Origin: a bacterium
GTDB taxonomy: Bacteria > Chloroflexota > Limnocylindria > Limnocylindrales > Limnocylindraceae
DNA length: 15,060 nucleotides
Direction: 5' to 3'
Assembly (NCBI GenBank): GCA_009919365.1
Contig: RGBZ01000011.1
Location: forward strand, 1 to 15,060
In this document: in pieces, positions 7,008-12,999 of the stretch
How positions within the stretch are numbered: the first letter of the stretch is position 1
Layout of the letters: each line of letters begins with the position of its first letter
The notes under the pieces: generated by a model
Told to the model about the DNA's origin: nothing
What the model saw: only the letters and a program-made list of their open reading frames with translations
Databases searched by the model: none
Translations under genes and position numbers: made by a program

Positions 7008-7880
7008 CTACAATACTCGGCTGTTGATCGTCTTGAATCGAATAAGTACGTTGAGCGTTAATGCAATGGCGAAGAGAACAAGCGCACACGTCCACGCTTG
7101 TGCAAACTTTATGGGGTCTGAAGAGATTGTGTTGTTGTAAATCACGATCGTCATTGAGCTCAGTGGCGCACCTAGGTCAATGACTGAATCGTTCGATCCC
7201 TGTGCGGTGAGCAAGAGTGGTGCGGTCTCGCCGATCCCGCGGCTGAGCGCTAACACCAGACCGGTCAAGATTCCCGAAAGCGCCGTTCGGCAGGTGACAA
7301 AAATCGTGGTGCGCCACATCGGAACCCCTAATGCGAGGGAGGCCTCTCGCAAGCCTGCGGGCACCAACCGCAGCACCTCCTGGGTTGTTCGAATCACCAC
7401 TGGGGTCATCAGCACGCTCAGCGCCAGTGCTCCTGCGTAGCCGTTGTAACCCAAGGCCGGAACGACAAGTAGGAAGATGAACAGGCCGGCAACAATGCTC
7501 GGAACTCCAAGCAAGATGTCGACGAGCGTGTCTCCAATCCGCTGAACTGCCGTGGAGGCGTATTCATTCAGGAAAATTGCCGCTGCGATGCCGATTGGTG
7601 CGGAGATCAAGAGTGCAATACCCGTCATTGCCAGTGAGCCCTTGATTGCATTAGCTATGCCGACCTGCTCATCGAGCGGATTGTTCACCAGGAATGCCAG
7701 GTCTAGGGTGCCTAAGCCTTTCGCAAGAATTGCGATAAGAATGAGAAAGACCGGCAAGACGGCGACAAACGTTGCGACCTGAATGATACGCAGCATGATT
7801 CTATTGGTGCGCATACGTCTCCGGTCGCTATCCGAAAGGGCAAATCTCTGTTCGGTTTGCGTTCCTGGCGCGACTGTCAT
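7008..7880 (-). CDS. pstA: Phosphate ABC transporter permease PstA
   Basis: One of the two membrane subunits of the phosphate importer, paired with PstC. The 290-residue protein has a cytoplasmic N-terminus (about 30 residues) and about six hydrophobic helices, the first near 30-52. The EAA-type loop that contacts PstB is visible as LREASLALGVPMWRTTIFV (about residues 177-195). The C-terminal block SRGIGETAPLLLTAQG is characteristic of PstA (GxGETAPLL). The ATG lies two bases after the pstC stop, implying translational coupling; no strong Shine-Dalgarno is seen, which agrees with coupling. Length is normal for the family. Confidence 0.95.
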   Translation of the reverse strand: MTVAPGTQTEQRFALSDSDRRRMRTNRIMLRIIQVATFVAVLPVFLILIAILAKGLGTLDLAFLVNNPLDEQVGIANAIKGSLAMTGIALLISAPIGIAAAIFLNEYASTAVQRIGDTLVDILLGVPSIVAGLFIFLLVVPALGYNGYAGALALSVLMTPVVIRTTQEVLRLVPAGLREASLALGVPMWRTTIFVTCRTALSGILTGLVLALSRGIGETAPLLLTAQGSNDSVIDLGAPLSSMTIVIYNNTISSDPIKFAQAWTCALVLFAIALTLNVLIRFKTINSRVL

Positions 7881-7882
7881 GG

Positions 7883-8872
7883 TTATGACCGCCCTTGTCG
7901 GTTGCTTCGAGAAAGCATAAGGCGGGCGAGCGTGCTAAGCACCAGTGTCAATCCAAGCAAGACAAGTCCTAGCCCAGCTAGCGCGCCCTTCCCTACGGTG
8001 CCTGCGTCTCCATACGAGATTGCGATCTGCCCGGCCAGGGTGGATCCAGGTTGAAAGAGGGAAGGCGGAATCAGTGTCGCGCCGCCACCGATGACGAGAA
8101 CGACCGCAACCGTTTCGCCAATCGCGCGGCCGAATGCCAAGATCACTGCGCTGATCAACCCTGCGCGGGCGGTCGGCAAGATGACCAGCCGAATGGTCTC
8201 CCACTTTGTCGCGCCCATGCCAACAAGCCCCTCGCGAAGCGATTGCGGAACAGAGCGAATCACCTCACGGCTGAGCGCTGAAACGAGCGGCGTCACCATA
8301 ATGGCGAGTACAATTCCGGCGCGAAAGACACTGGAGTTCGCCGGATTTGATGAATCCTCTGAGAGCCACGGGACAACGCGGCCGAGGGTGCTAGCGATCC
8401 ACCACTCGATGGAGTCCCTCAGTCGAGGTGAGAGCTCACTGAGCGCCCAGAGGCCGACCACTACCGAGGGGATCGCTGCTACAACCTCAACTAGGAAGGT
8501 CAAGATGATCGCCAGCCTCTTTGGAGCAATCTCCACGAGGTAGATTGCCGCGGCAATACCTACAGGTGCGGCCACGAGAATGCCGATGATGGAGGTTACG
8601 AGAGTGCCCCACAGCATGGGTAGTGCGCCATAACTCGCAGTGATCTCCCCCGCCGGGCTCTCAACCTCACTCCAGCCCCCGCTCGTCAAGAAGGTCAAAG
8701 GGTCGACGAAGGACCACAGTACAGACGTTTGCTCTAGAAGCACGAGAGTAATGGCGACAAGGGTTGCAACGATGATCATCACGCCAGCCGCAGTCACCAG
8801 CCTAAACGGGAGCTCTCCACTCCGGCGGCTCGTACGAAATGCGTGACTGCTAGCTTGCATGCTACTCCTCAT
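7883..8872 (-). CDS. pstC: Phosphate ABC transporter permease PstC
   Basis: The second membrane subunit of PstSCAB. The 329-residue protein has a first transmembrane helix near residues 25-47, further hydrophobic segments in the permease core, and the EAA-type loop PQSLREGLVGMGATKWETIR (about 233-252) that docks on PstB. AFGRAIGETVAVVLVIGG (about 268-285) matches the conserved GRAxGET motif of PstC. A second in-frame ATG at 8860 has AGGAG four bases upstream, inside the first codons, so the true start could be 8860, giving 325 residues; the difference is only in the variable N-terminal tail. It lies 171 bases downstream of pstS, with an intercistronic hairpin and a palindrome in the gap. Confidence 0.95.
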   Translation of the reverse strand: MRSSMQASSHAFRTSRRSGELPFRLVTAAGVMIIVATLVAITLVLLEQTSVLWSFVDPLTFLTSGGWSEVESPAGEITASYGALPMLWGTLVTSIIGILVAAPVGIAAAIYLVEIAPKRLAIILTFLVEVVAAIPSVVVGLWALSELSPRLRDSIEWWIASTLGRVVPWLSEDSSNPANSSVFRAGIVLAIMVTPLVSALSREVIRSVPQSLREGLVGMGATKWETIRLVILPTARAGLISAVILAFGRAIGETVAVVLVIGGGATLIPPSLFQPGSTLAGQIAISYGDAGTVGKGALAGLGLVLLGLTLVLSTLARLMLSRSNRQGRS

Positions 8873-8895
8873 CTTCCGTTTCCACGTTGTCGCAC

Positions 8896-8911
8896 ATGTT
8901 CACCCGAACAT
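8896..8911. repeat. Short palindrome upstream of pstC, possible operator
   Basis: ATGTTC-ACCC-GAACAT forms perfect 6-base arms around a 4-base centre, 24-39 bases before the pstC start. Its + strand includes GTTCACCCGAA, whose first seven bases equal the conserved core (GTTCACC) of the 11-base units in Streptomyces PhoP boxes. Only one such unit is present, so it could equally be a chance palindrome or a small RNA hairpin near the ribosome binding site. Confidence 0.3.
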
Positions 8912-8977
8912 AGTGAGTTGAATAGGCAAGTTCCTTAAGGCCGTACTCGGTTATGACTGTTTACTTCGATCTAGCGT

Positions 8978-9011
8978 CATTGGGCGACTCGATTTCTCGA
9001 GTCGCCCAATG
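8978..9011 (-). promoter_or_regulatory. Perfect 15-bp intercistronic hairpin between pstS and pstC
   Basis: The arms 8978-8992 and 8997-9011 are perfectly complementary over 15 bases, with a 4-base loop that reads GAAA on the transcribed (minus) strand, a stable GNRA tetraloop. It begins 32 bases after the pstS stop (9044-9046). No T-run follows on either strand, so it is not a standard intrinsic terminator. Inference: it protects the pstS mRNA 3' end or partly attenuates read-through, giving more binding protein than permease. Confidence 0.7.
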
Positions 9012-9043
9012 AGTTCAACCCTACTGACTAAGGTCGAGGTGTG

Positions 9044-10417
9044 CTAGCGCCAGACCGTTACGTCGTTGTACTTTACCGTCTTCAACTGGGTGATGACCGC
9101 AGCCTTCACCGCACTTGGAAGTGGTGCGAAGCACTTCACCGTTGTACCTGGTGGTGCATACACGGCACCCTTCGTCAGGCTCCAGTTGAAGAAGAAGATC
9201 ATCGCTTCAACTTGACCCTTCGTTGGTGCTGTGCCTGAATTGACCTGGCTCTGGCCAGCGCCTGTTGACGAGGTGTAGTTCTTATACACCAGCAACCATG
9301 AGTAGCCGACGATCGGATACGCGGTTGCAGAGTCCTGATTTACCGGATGGAGGAACGAATCGCTCGGATTCACTGGGTCATTCACAGCTCCACCAACCGC
9401 CTGCGCCTTTGCGAGCGCAGCCGTCGCGCCTGACTGCGTCGGCAGGAGGAACTTGGTCCGATTGTTAAAGTTCTGAATCGCAGCCTGCTTCACATTTGCA
9501 TTGGTTGTGCCAGGGCGCGATGAGTCAGTCAAGTACGAGAAAGACATCTCAACGTAGCCAATTGAATAGTCGTTGTTCTTTACCGCGGTCTGGATGCCGG
9601 CATTGCCAGAGCCTTCAATAATGTTTGTCGTTCGCATCTTGTTGAAGCGAGTCCCCATCACGCCATCGGACAGTGAAAGGGTGCCGGTAAGACCCGAAAG
9701 TGACGTTGCCGTCTGGCCAGAGTTGTCGCTCGAGTACCCACACTTGTCGGTTTCGCTGCCGGGGGCGGTAGCCAAGAACGTAGCGAAGATGAAGGTGGTG
9801 CCTGAACCCGAGCTTCGTGCGACAGGCTTAATGGTCGCCGACATCGTCCTCAGCGCCTTAATCGTTGGGTTCAACGCCAGGATGTCTGCATGGTTCCAGG
9901 TGGTGATCTGGCCTGCATAGATCCTGCAGATCACTCGGCCGGACAGCTTAATGTTTGTAGAAATCCCTGGAAGGTTGGTGATCACCGCAATTGGTGCGGC
10001 GGTCATCGGAATCTGAATGAAGTTGGGAGCCACGTTGGTTCCACCAATGCGGCTGTTGATGGCGGTACGCTCCGCCGAGGTGAGCAGCGCGTCGGTGCCG
10101 TTGAACATTGAAGCGGCAGAACGAGCTCCTGCTGCAGCAAAGTTGGTCTTACCAACCGTTGAGCCACCACCACCGTACGTGATCACAACGCCAGTGTCGC
10201 TGGAGCTGGTGAAAATGGTTGGGTTCGCCGTCTTGGCGTCCGCAATCCACTTCGTGTACTGATCGGTCGGGAAGGTTGCGCCGTTGCCGCCGATCGCTCC
10301 CGTTGTTGATGCGGTGACTACTGGGGTGGTGGCATTCGCATCGCTGCGGCTGGCCATACCGGTCGACAGGACGGCAAGTGCGAGTGCACCTACCACCAGT
10401 CTTAGTGCGGTTTTCAT
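9044..10417 (-). CDS. pstS: Phosphate ABC transporter substrate-binding protein PstS
   Basis: The extracytoplasmic phosphate-binding protein that feeds PstCA. The 457-residue product has a Sec signal peptide (hydrophobic about 5-20, likely cleavage near SDANA at 25-29) and no lipobox cysteine. The mature protein opens with GGNGATFPTDQYTKWI (43-58), the PstS 'GaGATFP...Y.kW' block. Further phosphate-contact motifs are YGGGGSTVGK (about 81-90, compare Y..vGSGgGi) and PVARSSGSGTTFIFATFL (compare 'R.dgSGTT..F..yL'). It ends with a block resembling the usual 'apLP..v...v...l' C-terminus. It is longer than most PstS (about 330-380), with extra internal loops. AGGAGG four bases before the ATG is a strong ribosome binding site. 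First gene of the pst operon, divergent from tdk. Confidence 0.93.
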   Translation of the reverse strand: MKTALRLVVGALALAVLSTGMASRSDANATTPVVTASTTGAIGGNGATFPTDQYTKWIADAKTANPTIFTSSSDTGVVITYGGGGSTVGKTNFAAAGARSAASMFNGTDALLTSAERTAINSRIGGTNVAPNFIQIPMTAAPIAVITNLPGISTNIKLSGRVICRIYAGQITTWNHADILALNPTIKALRTMSATIKPVARSSGSGTTFIFATFLATAPGSETDKCGYSSDNSGQTATSLSGLTGTLSLSDGVMGTRFNKMRTTNIIEGSGNAGIQTAVKNNDYSIGYVEMSFSYLTDSSRPGTTNANVKQAAIQNFNNRTKFLLPTQSGATAALAKAQAVGGAVNDPVNPSDSFLHPVNQDSATAYPIVGYSWLLVYKNYTSSTGAGQSQVNSGTAPTKGQVEAMIFFFNWSLTKGAVYAPPGTTVKCFAPLPSAVKAAVITQLKTVKYNDVTVWR

Positions 10418-10420
10418 GTT

Positions 10421-10427
10421 TCCTCCT
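10421..10427 (-). promoter_or_regulatory. Strong Shine-Dalgarno of pstS
   Basis: AGGAGGA on the minus strand, three to four bases before the pstS ATG at 10417. It is among the strongest sites in the window, in keeping with high PstS output. Confidence 0.8.
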
Positions 10428-10483
10428 GAATTTCTTACGACGATGCGCAGTCGTCAAAGATTCGCGCCCCCTCAGAATGGGGC

Positions 10484-10527
10484 CCGTCGGTTAGCGAATT
10501 GTTTCTGGATTGTTAACGTTAGGTAAA
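10484..10527 (-). promoter_or_regulatory. Candidate PHO box: four units with 11-base period upstream of pstS
   Basis: On the minus strand (10527 to 10484) four consecutive 11-base units begin TTTACC, TTAACA, GAAACA and CTAACC. All four share AC at positions 4-5, and most share T at position 2 and A at position 3. The 11-base period is that of PhoB/PhoP boxes; the second unit begins with TTAACA, the Bacillus PhoP core. The array lies 67-110 bases before the pstS start, with a loose -10-like CATTCT (10479-10474) after it. The units are degenerate, so this is a proposal, not a firm identification. Confidence 0.45.
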
Positions 10528-10548
10528 ATCTTCCTGTGCGGGTTCGGG

Positions 10549-10554
10549 TACTAT
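10549..10554 (+). promoter_or_regulatory. Candidate leaderless-mRNA -10 box of tdk
   Basis: TACTAT ends exactly seven bases before the tdk ATG, so transcription would begin at or next to the start codon. No Shine-Dalgarno-like purine run is present before the ATG, as expected for a leaderless gene. An alternative -10, TAAAAT at 10524-10529, would give a leader of roughly 25 bases. Confidence 0.45.
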
Positions 10555-10561
10555 TCCGCAC

Positions 10562-11146
10562 ATGGCTGTTGTGCGGCGCCCCTGGCTCCACGTCATTGCC
10601 GGCTGCATGAGCAGCGGCAAGACGGCCGAGGTCGTCCGACTGCTGACCCGGCGCCAGATTGCAGGACAGAGCGTTCTGCTGATTACCCCCGCCCGGGACA
10701 CCCGCGTGACCCCTGGAGAAGTTGTTAGCCGGACTGGCACTCGTTTCCCGAGCGTGGTCGCCTCCGATGCGGCGGCGATCCAGATAGAGGTAGCCCGCCT
10801 GAACCCTGATGCGGTGGCGATTGAGGAGGCACAGTTTTTTGGACCAGACCTGCCCGCCGTCATCGAGGCAATCGTGGCCGCCCCGCGCACGGTCATCGTG
10901 AGCGGGCTAGACCAAGACTTCGCTGGGCGCCCGTTTGCCACCATTCCCGAACTGATGGCTCGAGCCGACGAAGTAACAAAGTTATCGGCGATCTGTGTGG
11001 TTTGCGGCAACGAAGCGACACGTTCTCAGCGACTCCGTAATGGCCAGCCGGCGGGCGCTAACGATGAGCTCATCGTGATCGGCGGCATGGCGGGTGATGA
11101 CACCTACGAGGCGCGCTGCCGCGCCTGCCATGAGGTGATCGCCTAG
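10562..11146 (+). CDS. tdk: Thymidine kinase, type II (TK1-like)
   Basis: Phosphorylates thymidine with ATP to dTMP in the nucleotide salvage pathway; cytoplasmic, usually a tetramer. The 194-residue product has the family's usual length. Visible motifs are the P-loop GCMSSGKT (14-21), IEEAQFF (87-93) corresponding to DEAQFF with catalytic Glu89, GLDQDFAGRPF (115-125), and a zinc site formed by CVVC (145-148) and CRACH (186-190). The consensus aspartate before the catalytic glutamate is a glutamate here, a conservative change. There is no ribosome binding site; a TAnnnT box seven bases before ATG suggests a leaderless transcript. It is divergent from pstS across 144 bases, and its stop shares CTAG (11143-11146) with the stop of the convergent permease gene. 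Confidence 0.94.
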   Translation: MAVVRRPWLHVIAGCMSSGKTAEVVRLLTRRQIAGQSVLLITPARDTRVTPGEVVSRTGTRFPSVVASDAAAIQIEVARLNPDAVAIEEAQFFGPDLPAVIEAIVAAPRTVIVSGLDQDFAGRPFATIPELMARADEVTKLSAICVVCGNEATRSQRLRNGQPAGANDELIVIGGMAGDDTYEARCRACHEVIA

Positions 11147-12114
11147 TTCGTTGGCGTTCGCGCCGCACGTCGACGCGGGCTGACGGTTCGGATTGACCCC
11201 CACTCGGCAACGAGGACTGCGCCGAGGATGAGCGCCCCGCCACCTAGCTGGATCGGGGTGAGGCTCTCCTTGAAGAGATACCCGGCGGCGGCGATCGTGA
11301 AGATCGGTTCCACGGTGCTGATCAGTGCGGCGCGGGCGGCACCAAGGCGCTGGGCTCCTATATAGAAGGCACCGATTGGAATGATTCCCGAGATGGTCGC
11401 CACGCCGATGATTGGCAGGAGCGCGCCGTCGGGAATCGGTGTTGGCAGCAGATCGCGGCCGAGAGCCGCGCGGAGCACCAACATGCCGGCGGCAGTGCCG
11501 AAGAGGCTGAGCGGGATCGCGGCGAGTGGTGAAGTGCCGCCCCCGCGCGTCGCGCCTGTACCGCTCTTTGTTTCGCCTGCCAGACGGGCGGCCAGAATGA
11601 TGTAGCAGCTGTAGATGATCGGTGAGGCGACGCCAAGCACGAGCCCGATCAGCGCCGGCTCTTTGGCATCGGGGATCCCTCCCACGCCCAGGACGACGCC
11701 TGCGGTAGCGATCGCTAGGGCGATCCAGGGCCGCGGGCCCGATGGCGCATGCGCGAAAAAGATCGAGAGCACGGCAACGATTGCTGGGAAGGCGTAGGTC
11801 ATGAGGCCAGCAAGCGACGCATCGATCCAGGTGAGACTCCCGAAGTAGGTGGCCGCGTTGGCCGTAAAGAAGAGCCCAATGGCGAAGGAGCGGAGCGCAC
11901 GCTCGCGCGTTAAACCTCGAAGGGCGGCGCGACCCGCAGGCAGGGCAAGGACGACTGCGCCGAGGATGAGTGCAGCGAGCAGATGCCGCCAGACCAGCAG
12001 GTCGAGCCAGTCAAAGCCCGTTGGGTAGATCGCCTTTGCGAACAGCGAGCCTGACCCGTAGCCGATCGCCGAAACGACGACCAACAGAATCCACGGGAGT
12101 CGACTCGAACGCAT
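11143..12114 (-). CDS. DMT superfamily permease with two EamA domains
   Basis: A 323-residue inner-membrane protein with about ten hydrophobic segments in two repeats, typical of EamA/RhaT-type drug/metabolite transporters. Supporting pieces are an N-terminal SAIGYGSGSLFAKAIY (compare 'w...f...k'), DASLAGLMTYAFPAIVAVLS near the end of the first repeat, and ALISTVEPIFTIAAAGYLFKESLTPIQLGGGALILGAV in the second (compare 'a......eP....l.g.l.lgE.l....iG..lI..G'). Substrate and direction cannot be inferred. The frame is open to 12255, but that part runs into the divergent gene. ATG codons occur at 12117 and 12114; the latter lies six bases after TATCCT with no Shine-Dalgarno, so I prefer it. Its end overlaps tdk by CTAG. 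Confidence 0.85.
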   Translation of the reverse strand: MRSSRLPWILLVVVSAIGYGSGSLFAKAIYPTGFDWLDLLVWRHLLAALILGAVVLALPAGRAALRGLTRERALRSFAIGLFFTANAATYFGSLTWIDASLAGLMTYAFPAIVAVLSIFFAHAPSGPRPWIALAIATAGVVLGVGGIPDAKEPALIGLVLGVASPIIYSCYIILAARLAGETKSGTGATRGGGTSPLAAIPLSLFGTAAGMLVLRAALGRDLLPTPIPDGALLPIIGVATISGIIPIGAFYIGAQRLGAARAALISTVEPIFTIAAAGYLFKESLTPIQLGGGALILGAVLVAEWGSIRTVSPRRRAARTPTN

Positions 12115-12120
12115 CATGGA

Positions 12121-12126
12121 AGGATA
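12121..12126 (-). promoter_or_regulatory. Candidate leaderless -10 box of the first EamA permease
   Basis: TATCCT on the minus strand ends six bases before the ATG at 12114 (three before the ATG at 12117). No ribosome binding site is seen between them. The spacing favours 12114 as the start of both transcript and protein. Confidence 0.4.
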
Positions 12127-12162
12127 CGCGAGCGCGGCGGGGCAGGGCTGATCCGTCTCGGC

Positions 12163-12168
12163 TAGCAT
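12163..12168 (+). promoter_or_regulatory. Candidate leaderless -10 box of the second (broken) EamA gene
   Basis: TAGCAT ends seven bases before the ATG at 12176, the same geometry as at tdk, with no Shine-Dalgarno. The gap 12118-12175 is only 58 bases and must hold both divergent promoters. Confidence 0.4.
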
Positions 12169-12175
12169 CAACGCT

Positions 12176-12998
12176 ATGGCAAAAACGGTTTCACAGGCGG
12201 CCCCTCGACTCACCGCCGCCGCGCCACTGGCGATCGCCTTGGCGATGCTCATCATCTACATCGTATGGGGCACCACGTACCTCGCTATTCGCGTGGTGGT
12301 CGATCCCGACCAGGGTGTGGCCATTCCGCCATTTGCCATGGTCGCCATTCGATTCGCCCTCGCTGGCCTCGCGATGCTCGCGCTCGTGGCGATCTCCGAT
12401 CTGGGTCGCCGTGATCGGGCGGGTCGTCTATAAGGACCACATCGCGCCGCTCAGCATTCTCGGGATCGCCGTCGGCATCATCGGCGTAGTGATCCTGATC
12501 TCTCCAGATGCTGGTGATGCGGGTCTCGACCCTCTCGGCCTCGCCTGCATCCTGTTTAGCCCACTCAGCTGGGGTGGCGGCTCAATTTGGAGTCAGCGCC
12601 GCGCCGCAACCCCCGCGGACTCGCGGGTCGCCGTGGCCATTCAGATGCTCGCCGGTTCTGTTGGCGGGGCCATCGTTGCGACCCTACTCGGTGAGTGGGG
12701 CAGCGTGCAATTCGGCGCCTTAGGGGGTGACGTGATCTTCGCGCTCGCCTATCTCATTGTCGTCGGCAGCCTCATTGCCTACAACATCTACACCTGGCTC
12801 CTGCGCGTTGCGCCATTCGGCCTCGTCTCTACCTACGCCTACGTGAACCCGGTTGTTGCCGTGCTTGCGGGCAGCTTTATCTTGAGCGAGCCGATCTCGG
12901 CGCAGCTCATCGCTGGTGGCGCTGTCGTTGTGGTCGGTGTCGCGATCATGGTGACAGCACGAAACCGGACGATTGCCAGCGGGGCGGCGTCTCACTGA
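12176..12998 (+). pseudogene. DMT/EamA permease (YedA/RhaT-like) broken by an internal deletion and frameshift
   Basis: The first part (12176 to about 12397) encodes a normal EamA N-terminus: YIVWGTTYLAIRVVVD, then IPPFAMVAIRFALAGLAMLALVAIS, i.e. helices 1-2 of the first repeat, and this frame stops at 12433. From about 12396 to 12998 a different frame encodes the rest: IWVAVIGRVVYKDHIAPLSILGIAVGIIGVVIL, then the second repeat with TYAYVNPVVAVLAGSFILSE. Joined, they give about 274 residues against roughly 300-320; some 40 residues around helix 3 and the start of helix 4 are absent. The junction lies at a direct repeat CGATCT-c-CGATCT (12390-12402), suggesting deletion between short repeats or an assembly error. 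Both halves keep family-like sequence, so the break is recent or artificial. The next gene starts one base after its stop. Confidence 0.8.
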
Positions 12999-12999
12999 C

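Noticed and set aside
8978..9011. Intrinsic transcription terminator after pstS
   Set aside because: The stem is strong but no T-tract follows on either strand, and pstCAB depends on read-through unless it has its own promoter.
10438..10456. Short inverted repeat GACGA/TCGTC in the pstS leader as a riboswitch or operator
   Set aside because: Only 5-base arms; likely chance.
10524..10529. TAAAAT as the main -10 box of tdk
   Set aside because: Good hexamer, but no convincing -35 at 17 bases and it overlaps the proposed PHO-box units; the TACTAT box with leaderless spacing fits the lack of a ribosome binding site better. Not excluded.
11970..12395. N-terminal part of the long + frame leading into the EamA C-terminal half
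   Set aside because: Before about 12396 this frame gives basic, Ser/Pro-rich nonsense and runs antisense to the first EamA gene; only the portion after the junction is family-like.
12390..12402. Programmed ribosomal frameshift in the second EamA gene
   Set aside because: No slippery heptamer is seen, and about 40 residues including a helix are missing, which a frameshift would not restore.
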